NCBI RefSeq assembly: GCF_933775445.1
Contig: NC_065875.1
Span: forward strand, 11,917,001-11,981,000
Length of the DNA stretch: 64,000 nt
From: Argentina anserina
Taxonomy: Eukaryota > Streptophyta > Magnoliopsida > Rosales > Rosaceae
Reading direction: 5' to 3'
Shown here: in pieces, positions 1 to 12,670 of the stretch
How positions within the stretch are numbered: position 1 is the stretch's first letter
Layout of the letters: each line of letters opens with the position of its first letter
Notes under the pieces: model-generated
Database searches by the model: none
What the model was told of the DNA's origin: nothing
What the model saw: only the letters and a program-made list of their open reading frames with translations
Position numbers and translations under genes: made by a program

Positions 1-711
1 TCAACATCGCTGTCGTTGTGTTCGCCAAGCGCTCACACGTATCGCCGTGTCCCCAAAATACGGGGGGCTCCGCGGGGGAGTCGAGTAGGCAGGGTCGCCT
101 CCAGGAGGAGGACCGGACGAGAAGGTCCGTGGCAAGGGCCAGGACAAGAGAGATCCGGCGCGAAGTCATTGTTGGGTGGAAGATCTTTGGGAACTCCTTT
201 TCGTCACTCTAGGCATCGTGGGCGCACAAGGGATGCGCGGCCGCAGGGGAGGATGCTGTGTATGAGGACGTACACCAAGTTTGGTGGGGGAGGATGTCAC
301 GTCCCTATTTTGGGGAGTGTCGATCGTGGGCTGCTGGTTGAAAGAACTTCATGCATATATGGGATTTGCTCCAAGATTCAATTTGTGGGAGATATATGGC
401 TGCTCCTTCTGAGGGGTTCAAGCATGCAGACCCGGTTAAATTCGGAGAGCTTGTTGCTAGTCGGGGACTTAACGTCAAAGAGGCGAGTTGGCCGCCCTAC
501 ACACAGGTAGGGGTCTAGAGCCGATCCCCTGATGAGCCCAAGGCAGGGCGAAACCAGTGTATTGCCCCGTTGGATAAGGCTGGCTACATGAGGATGGAGC
601 GCCGCATGGACCAAGTGTGGCAGCCGAATGGCTAGGTCCGTGACAATTAGCTCTATTGACTAGAGAAAGCGGATTTGAAGTTCTATGTAGCTGGAAAAGA
701 AAAGGTTGATA
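1..711. repeat. GC-rich repeat remnant, possible Ty3/gypsy 3' end plus LTR
   Basis: This stretch is much richer in GC than the rest of the window and holds no convincing gene. A purine run at about 283-294 (GGTGGGGGAGGA) is followed directly by TGTCACGTCC at 295, which resembles a polypurine tract next to the start of a plant Ty3/gypsy LTR. No matching second LTR, no target duplication and no recognisable polymerase domain are visible, so this is a tentative reading. The short open frames here look incidental. Confidence 0.3.
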
Positions 712-916
712 GGGGGTCTGCTAGATAGACATTATCGAATAGCACCTTTTGATGAGAGATATGAAGCAAACAGCGAATCCATGGGTATTTGAACTTGAGT
801 ATCCGGGAAAAAGCAGAATATTTGATGGAAGAACAGGGGATCCTTTTGAACAACCTGTTATAATAGGAAAGCTTTATATCTTGAAATTAATTCATCAAAT
901 TGATGATAAAATACAT
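712..916 (+). pseudogene. rpoB: Nuclear insertion of plastid DNA: rpoB fragment
   Basis: The translation matches the C-terminal third of the chloroplast RNA polymerase beta subunit: first [16 protein letters not shown], then, in another frame, [30 protein letters not shown] and [10 protein letters not shown]. The two parts are joined at about 764-773, where roughly 50 bp of the plastid gene is missing, which shifts the frame. A few substitutions separate it from the usual plastid protein. Homology stops at about 916 and flanking DNA is not plastid-like, so this is a short, decayed NUPT and not a working gene. It sits 156 bp upstream of a hAT element. Confidence 0.88.
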
Positions 917-1079
917 ATGTTAGGGGTAAAAAGTAAAAACTATCATCAATTTTAGAGGCAGTTGCATTCCGACGAAAGTTAAATTCGAGTAATTTGACAC
1001 ATATATCTTGAACTTCCAAGTTCCATTAGATATCAACATCCGTGTAAGTGTAGTCATGTTTGCAAATCAGGCATACATA

Positions 1080-1720
1080 TAGAGGTGGCAGTCGGGCTGG
1101 GCCGGCTCGGCCAATTTTAAGCGGGCTAAAACCGTGTTCGGATCGTGTTCGGACCGGTCTATTTATTTATTTTGTTGGGCTCGGACCGGCTCATTTACTT
1201 AAATATTAAGTTCGGCCTGACCCATGGCCCGAGTCTGTGCCGGGCTAAAAAGCGGGTCGGCCTGGCTCATTAACATTATATGACACAATTAAAATAAAAA
1301 ATATTATGTACTTAGAATATTTGTTTTATATAACTATTTAGTATAGTAAAATAAATAAAATATTACAACACATTTCATAATCTTATTTCTAAAACGTTAC
1401 GTATGTCAAAATAATGATATTTTCTTCACTACTTTGATAATATTTGTGAAATATTGTAGTTTAAATAATGAAATAATCAAAAAATTTTAATTTAAAAAGT
1501 CTAATATTCAAATCTAATAATGATAATTGTTTAAATATTTATATAAAATAATATAAAATTATTTGTTTAACGGACCTACTCATTAATTTATCGTGTTGGG
1601 CTAAAAACAGACTCGGATCGTGCAAGGCCTATGAGCCAAAATATCTTAACCCCGACCCGGCACATTACAATAATGGACTCGGGCCGTGCCAATTTGTAAC
1701 TGGCCCATTTGCCACCTCTA
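1080..1720. mobile_element. Non-autonomous hAT element, 641 bp, complete with TSD
   Basis: The element has perfect 11-bp terminal inverted repeats, TAGAGGTGGCA at 1080-1090 and TGCCACCTCTA at 1710-1720. It is flanked by an exact 8-bp direct repeat CATACATA at 1072-1079 and 1721-1728. An 8-bp target duplication with a TAGRGGTGG-type end is the hAT superfamily signature. Subterminal parts are GC-rich with repeated GGGC/CGGC words, and the middle is very AT-rich. No transposase frame is present, so it would need a transposase from elsewhere. Confidence 0.9.
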
Positions 1721-2384
1721 CATACATATGTGGAGCATAATTTGAGAATTGAGATCATTTTTACAAAAGACTCGAGACTTTCTCCGAGTCCCAGACATGT
1801 TAGGAGGCAAGAGTTTTGTAAAATAACTCTTTATTTAGGAATTCAGATCAAGGTTGGATTGCCCTTATAAACCACAGCTCTACGTGGCACTACTGTAGAT
1901 AGAAGGAGAAGCCTCAATGTATAATGAAATTTCTCTCACAATATAAGGTACAAAGCTCTTGATTGCTTTATATAACAGTGAAATCTGTATTATTCGACTT
2001 GTTTAGTTGACGAATCAACATATTCGAATCGTTATAACCTGTTCAACTATCAAATGATTCGAATCAAACTCAGTTCTGAACAATGGATTCGGACCAAATG
2101 AAATATGTACCATTGACAAAGTATGAAAATTGAGCCAATAACACATGATTACAACATTTCCTCTAGAACTCAGTTTCGTAAACATGATAAACAAAAGAAA
2201 AAAAGAAAAGAAAAGAACAACCTTGTAACAAGGTACCAAAGTGACCTATAACCTTTTTCAGTAAGAATTCCTGTTTTATACAGCATATAGCGCAGTGCCT
2301 CAACAACTTCTATACAGAAATATCTGTCACAACCAAAACAATGTAACTGTGAACAAATACCGTGTAGTGCTTGTTTTTATTCAT
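1721..2384. other. Intergenic, 3' flank of the S1-domain gene
   Basis: No gene is visible. The right part should contain the 3' untranslated region and polyadenylation signals of the minus-strand gene ending at 2385. Confidence 0.5.
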
Positions 2385-5300
2385 CTATGGGACACGCTCC
2401 AATACTCGCTGGAGTGCTTGTTTTATACCTTCCTGATCAAGTGTTGTTGTCAGTTGTATTTCCTGCACCTGATGAGTCAAAGTTCATATTTAGGGTACAT
2501 TTGGGAAGAATGATTCAAATCTGGGATTGATTTCATTTACATAGCTATGTTGCTCGATACAAAATTTATAAGGATTTGTCAACTAGTTGTATATAGGTAT
2601 TTCATATCCATATATCAACTACATGGTACTAATTATAAAGCCATTTAATCAACTGTTTTAATGTATTCTTTACTTAGAATTCAGCTCCATCTTTTTAAAC
2701 TACCGATGTAAGTAGATAACGTACATCTGAAATACGTTTGGTGTGTGTAATAGATCTGTGTCAGATAGAGAAGGGCATATGGAACTCACCTGCCGTCCTG
2801 CCCGAGCAAGGAGAGTAAACTTCCGGTTAATGGCTGGTGACTGAGGTAAAAAGCAAGACAAAGTTAGAGTAGTGAAAGTGTAACACTTCTTCAGAAAGCA
2901 AGATGACGATAGTGTAGAAAGTTGAAATATTTAACTGAAAGGAACTAACATTAGAAAGCCAAAGCTGCAGATCTTGCGAAACCACCCTTTTCTCGAACCC
3001 TTGGCGAGTGATTCCGACATCATCTATTCTGGACATATCATAGCAGCAAGTACAAAAATCAGTAATATACATTCCAAATATATCAGCTAGCAAGTTCCTT
3101 ATACACTCAAAAGCCAGAGATCATATTCTATACTGATAGAGTTTAACTTGATTCTCCTGTTTTCAAAAAAAAAAAAGTTTAACTTCATCCTTTAGTAAAA
3201 TGAAATTAATTGAACTTAAAATCAGTGGGTGCCCATATATGGTAGCCTCGGAAGGACTTGTAATTGAATAATTTGATGCTGCAAAATAATGTTTGTGCAA
3301 TATATGGTAGGACCTAAAATTAGAACAAGTAGAATCTGAGAAAAGAACATTAGAATACGACTCCCATACAGAATGAACATCATTTGCAAATATCAAACAA
3401 AAGTATCGACTTATATTACTGCTATGACTTTTAGACATAATAAAAGGCCACTATTAAACCTCACCTAAATGACTTTATTTCTGTATTACCCAAAAAATCT
3501 GCATCTTTATATAAGGGCACATTTGAACCTCATACACTCTAAGCAAATGCGATGAGGCCTGGACTACTTTTGCCACTTTTATCGTCAAGATACAGCATTT
3601 CAACCTAAACTGCATGGTTATTCATGACTCATGACAAAAGTTTGGTGGCTAATCATTTGCTTAGTCACTGACAATTCCAAATCTATTGTTAAGCTCTTAA
3701 CATTGGTAATTATTAGCAGGGGCGTGCACATATAATTTACGAGCATCAGCAATATATATGTCAGCAATACCAATATGTATGAGATCCTAATCAAGTTTTT
3801 GATAATTCTTAGTTGTTTATGATGAGAATATTCTCGACAACTAAACTTTCAGTAGTCACCAATGACCACTGCGCAAAGGGAAAACCAGAAACTGCTTTGA
3901 CAGTTTCTACATCTTCCAAAACTTAATATATTAATGATCTTGTAATCTTCCTATGATTGGAAAACAAAACAAAGTTCTAGATAAATCATATACATTGAAC
4001 CATACTGATTTTAATGTTTCAATATACAATGGAAGTTTCAGAAATTGTTGGAAGAAATTGAAGTCCTTACCCATCTTCATGTAGTAGCTCTTCAATTATG
4101 GCTTCAAGGCCTGGAAGAGGTTCTATATTACTGCTATCGTCAGAGTTCAAAGAATCAAGACCGTCAGAGCCATCCTATGAAAGAAGAACTCATCATCTAG
4201 CTAAGCATTTTAACTTCACAATTGAGAGAGTATGAACAAGAGTACAGTTGAGGTATCAGGAATAGCATATAACAGACCTGTGGTATCACTTTGTCCAATG
4301 TTTCTAAAAGTGGATCTTCTTCTAACTGTTTAATTGACAATGTGATTCTTGACTTTTCTCTGCATGTGGTTTTAATAGAGACCATATGAGTTTCATATAA
4401 CAGTATTTTGGTGGAAACTGAAGATCTATCTTCTATTATATATCTTACCGATCAATATTAATGATCTTAACTCTTACTGTATCACCCTCTGACAAAATGT
4501 CTCTTACATCCTGAACTAAATCCCATGAAACCTCCGAGACATGTACTAGTCCAGTCAGATGATAAAGACCTGTTCCATAGAAATATATGACAAGATTGAA
4601 CTTTTTTCTCCTTTAATAAAAATAAATATATAAATAAACAACACTTGGGAAAATGCTATAAACATAACTAAGAGAAACATACCATCAGGAAATAGTAGAT
4701 GAACAAAAGCACCGTAGTCCTCCACAGAACCTACTCTAGCTTCAAAAATATCACCAACACTAATTTTTTCAGAAAATTTGGACCAAACAGCTTCCTTTTC
4801 TGAGAATATCAGTTTCTTGTTCTCTTCATCTGCTTGGATTACCTAAGACATCAAGAAATTGAGATAGGTATGCATGGGGAGAACCTCTTGAAGTACATTT
4901 CATCAAGGAAAATGACAAAAAAAACTGTGTACACTAAGGCACTCTCCGAATATCTGTAAGTTGTAACAATCAGCCAGCAATAAAAGAGTATAAGACCTTT
5001 GGATGGATACTGTGTCTATCAGCCTCCTCATTTGATCTTCCAAGCGGAAAATGGACAAGAGCTAATTCAGTCTTTATATAATAGCTTCATCTAGGAATTC
5101 GTCCCCTTACTAATAAAATCAAGCTCATTTTGCTAGATTGAATTCGGTACGTAATCAGTCTTTATTCCCAACCTTTCTCAACTTCTATAATTGCCGAAGT
5201 CATAAGAATGTGAATTTTGAATTTTGAAGCTTTGACTTTACTTTGTTTAATACACAAATATGAGATTTGACAAATACTAGTATAAATTAGGAAGGGAAAT

Positions 5301-8172
5301 TAGACTCGAGTTCTCTCTTCAAGAGCCTATCTCTTTCCAAAAGTTTTCTGCATCTTATTACTCTAGCTCTCTACTCTTCCAGAGTTTCTTTGCTAGAAAA
5401 GGGCTCTTGCCTTCACAGATGCTTTTCCCTAATTATCCATCCACACTCCACAGAAATTTTGTTACAGGACAAAAATAATTATAACCTCACTCACATGGCA
5501 ACATAATACCAATAAATCGGGCGGACAGAGTATGTTAACAAGTTAATGAAAATAGCTATATTTGTGATTTCTAAATTTGTTACCTTTACAGAAATAAGAG
5601 AACCAACTAATCCTTTTGCAATCTCCTGGACGCCTTTTCCTGGTTCTGCAATGAATGGGAATACGGCATTATAAGACATGATAGTGAATATGCATCCCCC
5701 TACTAGAGTATTGGTTAGCAACACCAAAATCATTGACCAACAGATGTATTTTGATAAACAACACACCTCATGAATCATCCATTGGGAACCAATTTATGAC
5801 AGTTATTGAAGTTAGAGAAGATCGGCTAGTAATTTTTCAAAACACACATGCCTACAAGTCTTGGCAGAAACTCAAGAAGAATTCTGAAAGCAAATAAATT
5901 TCTTATCACAACCAGGAAAAACAAACAGGGACTCTGTACCTTTGCAAAAGTGTGATGGGCTCAATTGTGGAAATGGTAGAAAACCTATTAAAGAATGAAA
6001 CCGAACCAGCAATCCTCCACTATTATACCCTTCAACCATCCCGTCAAAGATGAATCCACTATCACTGTAAGCTTTTGCTACCTTCCAATCAGCAGACCTC
6101 TACTTCTTTGCAGAAATTAAGCATTAGCTCAGTTAAGTGTCTGGAGAATGTTAAACTAAAAATAAATATACCAAGTGAAATCAGACAGACTTTCTCCTAT
6201 TCTTAAAGTGTGAAAATTTTTGGTTGGAATTAAGATTTCTGTTCATATCAACATTATGATATCTATTTCCTTTTTCTGGTAAAGATATCAAGATAAGAGA
6301 GTTGACTTGTAAAATGTGTCCTCTGGATACATATTCCAAATTATAACCCTATAAAAAAAACATACAGCAGAGATGAAATTTCAATAGCAAGAAATCTCCA
6401 CAATGCTATATATTTACAAAACCCAACAGAATCGCAGAGAAAGAAGCCAAAACTCAAAAAAATGGCCCCATAAAAGAAATGACCAAAAGAAATTCACTCC
6501 CCAAAAAAATACTTCTTGCACCTAAGATTACTTCTTCTTTCCATCCAAACCCTTATTCTTTATGCATGAGACGCAGCAATAAACAGATTTCAAAGCATCA
6601 TGTTGGTTACAAAGGTTTCTTGTGGCAATATACAACTCCATCTCAGGCATCCAGACTATCACATCTCAGTTTATAAAATCTTAGGTCTCTTCACCAACAC
6701 TGTCATTTGATTGGCCCCGGATGTAGTTACTTTTAAGTAGAAGCAAAAATGGGAGATTTATTAATGGATCAGGCACAAGGTCATATATATGTTAGACGAC
6801 CAAAAGACCTCAGAAGATTGAGTTGTTAGGGAATGGGTCAACAATATACTTCATATCTGTGTGAAACCAGCCTCATACTAAGCCCCACCAAGCATTTTCT
6901 GAACCAATGACACATGGGATAAGAGGTCTACTGACGATGCTAGCTATAAGATCTATATGTGTCAGCCCATACTTCCTTTTTTTGTTCTTTTTAAGGCGTC
7001 AAAATTTCTTTCTCTGCATATGAAGACTCCTCACATCTGATATAGATATATCTTTAAATTTAAGTGCTAATTTGTCTTACCCAGACAATGTCTAAACCTT
7101 GATCTGGGTTCTAGACTGCAACTTAAGATAGCTCGAGCTGAACAGCATAATTAGAAATTAGATTACAGCAATATTTCCCACAAATGCACCCTTTAAAGGG
7201 AAATCTAGCGCAGAGAAGTTCTAAATGCACCTTTTTTCCCCAAAAGATCCAGCTCCATCCCCTTCAATTTTATCATTTCCCGTGATGTCAGGGAGATTCC
7301 AAAATGAACCTTTTTCCCACAAAATCTCCAGCTACAACCCCTTGAAATTCTATTATCTCCCTCCATCCAAATGATCCAAATTCTATTACCTTCCCAGCAA
7401 CATTCGCTCTTTCTCCCTTACAGAAAAAGAAAAAGACAGCAACAACAGTATCTTCCACGCAGCTAAACCACAGTGCAACACACTACAGGATTTCCCAAAC
7501 TCAATTTAACTCCCTGGAAACCCCTTTCTGTGAAGTTTATGCCATTGGACATTGTAAATTTGTATCCTCCTGAATTGTCCACAGCCACTCGGGAAACAAC
7601 TTCCCATTGACTAGTGATCTTACAGTTGTTTGTCAACCCCTTGTTAAACTCCCATCATTGTTCTCAATCCTTTGAGCCACACCCGGTGAAAACGACACTA
7701 CTCGATTTTAGATTATGAACAAAGCAAAACGCAAAGCATTTCCTACACTACTTACATCTCATTCATGACTCATGTCATTGCAGAAGCAAATCAACCAATC
7801 AATCAATACTTGCACATAATCAATAAAGCAAGCAACTAAAGAAACCAACATTCCAGAACACAAAACTAGTGCACAGAATCAAAAACCCAATCATAAATAG
7901 TAAACAAAAAGCAAACTTGAACACACCCGAGCCTGCTCCGTGGAGGGAGACGAGTCCTGCACTTCAGTCTTGCTCGCAGCGCAAACCACGGAAGTTGTCT
8001 TCTTGCCAAAAGACTTGTGGGTCTGTTTTGGGAAGTTGGAATGGGTTAAGAAACAAGAAGAGACTGAGCAAGAACCGGAGGAGGAGGAGGAGGAGGAGGA
8101 TGCATCACTTATGGTGGTGAACAAGAGACGTGAGACTGATCCAAGGGCCAGAGTTGCAGTGTAGATAGGCAT
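2385..8172 (-). CDS. SRRP1: Plastid S1-domain RNA-binding protein (SRRP1-like)
   Basis: Ten exons on the minus strand: 8172-7927, 6099-5940, 5645-5584, 4842-4683, 4569-4449, 4359-4278, 4174-4071, 3028-2950, 2840-2790, 2468-2385. They join in phase to 1149 bp (382 residues) with GT-AG borders. Residues 1-80 are Ser/Thr-rich with few acids, as in a chloroplast transit peptide. Two S1 OB-fold domains follow, at about 88-175 and 178-262; the second has the typical VGDIFEARV and DYGAFVHL blocks. The C-terminal part contains RQGFEKRVVSQDLQLWLSN and LLARAGRQVQEIQL, which I associate with the Arabidopsis S1-type chloroplast ribosomal protein-like SRRP1 (usual length near 390). The family binds RNA in plastids. 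Odd feature: a GGA repeat at about 8074-8100 encodes a run of Ser in the transit peptide. The family assignment is firm; the exact symbol is from memory. Confidence 0.85.
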
Positions 8173-9180
8173 TTCCCCTCCTTGGTTTCAAAGGCGATGG
8201 AGAAATAATGAGAGTCAGGAATAGAGCAACAGCATTTGGATTATGGTTGGGGTTTCTTTGGCGAAATAGGAAAGGTCCTTTGGATAATGTATCAGTTTTG
8301 GTGGGGGAAGTCTTGAAACACAGTGTGTTTGAACCTTTCAAGTGGCTCATCTTAGCCCACATAACCCCATATGCCATCTGTCCTTTTCTTTTTCCTCTAT
8401 TGCAAATTTCGGAAATTAATTTGACAAAAAAAAAAACAAGGAGGAACTTAATTTGGAGCAATGAAATCTGAGAATCAGTCGAAATTTCTTTAGATTTTAC
8501 TTGTTCATCAAGGTTACAGGCTATAATTGGAAGGTGCGGAAGCCTTGAAGCATGACACATTTGATTTAAAATCACTGTTGTTTGCTTCGCAATTCGCATA
8601 GAGGTTTTCATAAAGACTACAGCACTTAAAACCCTAGTGTTCATGATCCCTAATAAATGTCATTGCTTTTGATTGATGTAATCAATTTCTGACTGTCAAA
8701 TTGATCAACTGTTTTTATTTTCTCAGATTGTTCTCTTTATGTCTGTTGTCCGTCTGGAAATGGATCAAATATACTAACTACTACATGAAGGGGCATCCAA
8801 ATATACCAAAGATGGCAAAGAACCACAGCCAAAGAGCAGAATCAAAGCACATTGCAATGCATGAAACATCTTCAAAATAACCAATGGCCAGTCACAAAGA
8901 GGGAGGGAGAAGATGGAAAAGAACACACCATGCAAGTGGAGATTTTGACTCTTAAGGAGAAGCTGCACCCCTGAACTGTGATCTAAAAGTCGACAATGCG
9001 AGCAGCCAACTCTCGTTTCTAAAAATTTGTCAAATGTGAACTTCGAGTTTTATGTGAACTGCGAGTTTCAACAGCTCTATCCCAACAAGATCTTTTAGCG
9101 TGAACCAACTACATTATATCGTAAATCTAGTGGCAAATACTGAACATCCTTTAGTGTTTAGCTTGAAGAAGGTAACACAA
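8173..9180. other. Intergenic, promoter side of the S1-domain gene
   Basis: No supported gene. The first few hundred bases should hold the promoter and 5' leader of the minus-strand S1 gene. Open frames of 60-180 codons here have no family resemblance. Confidence 0.5.
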
Positions 9181-9442
9181 GGAAATAGTTTGAATATGAA
9201 TGATGTATTGAACTTCTAGTTTTTACAACTGAATCATATTTGCAGCTACAATGGAAACAACTATATATAGACTAGCAAAGTAAATAGCACTAAGAAAAAA
9301 AACTGCACTAAGTAAGCACTAGTTAAGAAAATATAGCACTAACAATAACACTAAGAAAAGAAGCTGTTGCACTAAGTAAGCACTAAGAAAAGATAGCACT
9401 AACAATAACACTAACAATAGCACTAAGTAGACAACACTAACA
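9181..9442 (-). repeat. 3' LTR of the copia element
   Basis: Direct repeat of 10909-11170, differing at roughly a dozen positions by eye. It contains many degenerate copies of a CACTAAGAAAAG-like and CACTAACAATA-like word, so part of the LTR is itself a minisatellite. Confidence 0.88.
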
Positions 9443-9452
9443 ATACTCCCCC

Positions 9453-10850
9453 TCAAGCTGGATCGAGAGAATCTTTCGAACCAAGCTTGAACAATAGACG
9501 ATGGAACTGAGCAGTAGGCAACACTTTGGTGAACACATCGGCCAGTTGATCAGAAGAACGCACAAACGAAGTGGTCAGAATTTTGTTTTGGACTTGATTT
9601 CGAATGAAATGACAATCCACTTCGATATGCTTGGTACGTTCGTGAAAGACATGATTCGCAGCTATGTGCATTGCTGCTTGATTGTCACAGTGTAAAGTGA
9701 TAGGATTCTTGCACTTGACACCAAAATCTTGAAGAAGAGCCTTCAGCCATATCAGTTCACATGCAGTAGAGGCCATTGCCCTATACTCAGCTTCTGCACT
9801 TGATCTTGCCACCACTGACTGTTTTTTACTCTTCCATGTGATTAAGTTTCCACCTACAAATGTGCAGAAACCAGTCATAGACTTTCGATCAAGGGTGTTG
9901 CCTGCCCAATCAGAGTCAGAAAAACCTTCCAAGACAAAATGACCATTATTTTTCATAAACACTCCCTTAGATACTATGCCCTTGAGATACCTTAGAATTC
10001 ATTTGACCAAATGCATGTGTGTAGATGTAGGAGCATGCATGAACTGACTCACCAAGCTAACAACATATGAAATATCTGGTCGTGTAATTGTGAGGTATAT
10101 GAGTTTACCAACCAATCTTTGATATTCTGAGATGTGAGGGAGAGGATTACCTGATGCTTCAATATCAAATTTGGTTGGAAGAGGGGTAGGAGTTGAACTG
10201 CTAGCCTTCATGTTAGCTTCTTCCAATAGCTCAACAATATATTTCCTCTGATTGAGAAACAAGCCAAAGGGTGATTGATCCATTTCAATTCCTAAAAAGT
10301 ACCTCAGTGCACCAAGATCTTTAATGGCAAATTTGGTATGCAAGGTACCTTTAAGAGGCTGAATTTCTTCATTACTGTCACCAGTGATAATTAAATCATC
10401 CACATAAACGAGAACAATGAGTCTTCCAAAAGTACCAGTTCTGACAAACATAGATGAATCAGTCATACTCCTTTTAAAACCACATTCAAAAAGCACATAG
10501 CTGAGCTTAGAATACCAAGCTCTTGAGGATTGTTTAAGACCATATATAGCCTTATGCAATTTGCACACAACCCCAGCTTCATTTGCTTGATGATGCCCTC
10601 GAGGCAAGCGCATATACACATCTTCTTCTAATTCTCCATGCAAAAATGCATTCTTAACATCCATTTGAAACAAGGACCAACCAGAATTGACAGCCACAGA
10701 TAACAATACACGAACAGTGTTCATTTTAGCAACTGGTGCAAATGTTTCCTTATAATCAACTCCAAACGTTTGAGTAAAACCACGAGCTACTAACCTTGCC
10801 TTGTGTCTCTCAATTCTGCCATCTGAATGAAACTTGAAGGTTAAGGAAAT
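9453..10850 (-). pseudogene. Copia polyprotein remnant: reverse transcriptase and RNase H
   Basis: The RT part (about 10835-9999) shows ARLVARGFTQ, ETFAPVAK, FQMDVKNAFLHG, AIYGLKQSSRAW and the catalytic YVDDLII motif. The RNase H part (about 9962-9453) shows FSDSDWAG, SSAEAEYRA and the downstream DNQAA and HIEVD blocks. The two parts are in the same frame, separated by a single in-frame TGA at 9999-10001 at a position where the family has Arg; CGA to TGA is the change expected from deamination of methylated cytosine. Everything N-terminal to mid-RT is absent. Confidence 0.9.
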
Positions 10851-10908
10851 AGTTTGAATATGAATGATGTAATGAACTTCTAGTTTTGAATTGAGAGACA
10901 CAAGGCAA

Positions 10909-11170
10909 GGAAATAGTTTGAATATGAATGATGTATTGAACTTCTAGTGTTTACAACTGAATCATATTTGCAGCTACAATGGAAACAACTATATATAGAC
11001 TAGCAAAGCAAACAACACTAAGAAAAGAAACTGCACTAAGTAAGCACTAGCTAAGAAAAAATATCACTAACAATAGCACTAAGAAAAGAAGCTGCTGCAC
11101 TAAGTAAACACTAAGAAAAGATAGCACTAACAATAACACTAACAATAGCACTAAGTAGACAACACTAACA
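10909..11170 (-). repeat. 5' LTR of the copia element
   Basis: Direct repeat partner of 9181-9442. On its inner side there is no primer-binding site; instead it abuts a 23-bp inverted copy of RT sequence and a 42-bp partial copy of its own end (10845-10886). Confidence 0.88.
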
Positions 11171-12670
11171 ATATAGCTCAATCACATTCTCTTCTCTATT
11201 TCAACCCAACAGAATAGCAAGATTTAAACTGCATCTAAATGAGAAGATGCAGGTAAAAAAGTACAGATCAAATGAAAGAATGAGAAACTTGGGGGTAGGG
11301 AGGAAGAAGAAAAAGAGATGCCACCCACTGAGGAACAAAATCAGGTTGCTTCGTTGTAGATTCTATGACAGCCACTTCTGGACCTTGAGATGTCTAAGAC
11401 CATGTTTGCAACAGGTTCAAAGGGAGCCGTAAAATATGAAAGTTACTGTGGCCTCTAATAGACTTGCTTGGTGGGAAAGAAATGGAAGCCTTCACCAGCA
11501 GCAACCACAAAAAGCTAACCAAAGAGAACATGCACAGACTGTTAGCAGCAGCTAGCACAGGCTATCGAGTTTTCAGTTGGATGCCAGACAGAGTGCAGCA
11601 ACTTTGTTGTGAAATCAAAACAGTTTCCATTGGCATGAACCCAGGGCTTTCAGCTCCTGTGATCAAGAGAACATAACAAAAGGGACAGCATAGAATTGAT
11701 CTGATGTAGATACCAAAGAGTATGCACTTACATATGCCTCGTCTGTCAACTCATGTTATACTACTGCTGAGTGACCTGGAAGGTCTATAAGGAGTTTAAC
11801 AACAGAACTTGAGATATTATATAATCAATCTTGTCCAGAAAATTAATGCAATGTCAATTTGATGAAACTTCATTTGGCAAAGAAAGATATTGACTGTGAG
11901 AAATCACATAGAATGAATTTCATTTACTGATCTGTAAATACAACTTCCATCATCCTTCCAGCAACATGAGAAACAGGAACGGATGCATAAGAAGCAATAA
12001 AAAATAAAGAACTTAGAGCACATCCAAACACTCGAATGTCATGAACTTCAGCTAAATTACGGAAGATAATTTGTGCAATATATACACTCACAAAAACACA
12101 GAGGGATGCTGCATTCATATCTTTAATTTATTTATGCTTCTCCGAAAGGCAATGCACTCAAACTATGTTCTATGTTTTCATCCAGATTAAATGATAAGCA
12201 AATTAATGCACAGAGAAATGAATGTCAACACTAGAGCGCTCATTCTCCTTCCTTGCGATCCTCCCCATCTGAATTATTGTTATCTAGAAAAATGCATACT
12301 GCTTTTACACCACGGTCTAATTAAATGGTGTCGACTCAGTCATGGCTTACACCTTTGGGGTTCTCTGCAATCCTCGGTTCCCAACTACACGCTTACACAA
12401 CACCACTACACAATGGGCATCAAAACAGATATTATCAGATGATTTATGTGTTAAGAACCAAACAAAGACCTGATTTCAATTTCAACCACCAAAAAGTTGG
12501 AGAGTCATCACAAAGTATTCGCATTGCCAACAAGTTTAAACACAACCATAAGGTGTGGAACTAAAATGACATTATCGCAATCCACCACTTGGTACCTAGT
12601 TAGTTTGCTAATACTTACAACCTCTGCTTGTTCTAAAAGATACCATCTGCCCAGTAAAGAAGCATCATCA
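11171..12670. other. Intergenic, 3' flank of QQT2
   Basis: No recognisable gene, repeat pair or RNA. The right end should carry the 3' untranslated region of the minus-strand GPN1 gene. Several open frames below 90 codons are not supported. Confidence 0.45.

Larger units (their letters stand above)
9181..11170 (-). mobile_element. Internally deleted Ty1/copia retrotransposon
   Basis: Two near-identical 262-bp LTRs (9181-9442 and 10909-11170) bracket the 3' half of a copia polyprotein on the minus strand. Next to the 3' LTR is a purine tract (TTGAGGGGGAGT, reverse of about 9446-9457) and the LTR begins TGTTAGTG. Reverse transcriptase and RNase H remain; gag, protease, integrase and the first part of RT are gone, so the element cannot move by itself. 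The RT-side breakpoint at 10840-10910 is rearranged. No clear 5-bp target duplication was found. Confidence 0.9.

Noticed and set aside
16..510. 164-codon open frame at the window start
   Set aside because: Composition follows the GC-rich repeat; overlapping frames are equally open and no domain is visible.
8105..8644. 179-codon minus-strand open frame overlapping S1-gene exon 1
   Set aside because: It overlaps the supported first exon in another frame and has no family resemblance.
9181..11170. LTR arrays of CACTAA-like words as a CRISPR-like or satellite array
   Set aside because: The words are degenerate, have no regular spacers and lie within LTRs of a copia element in a plant genome.
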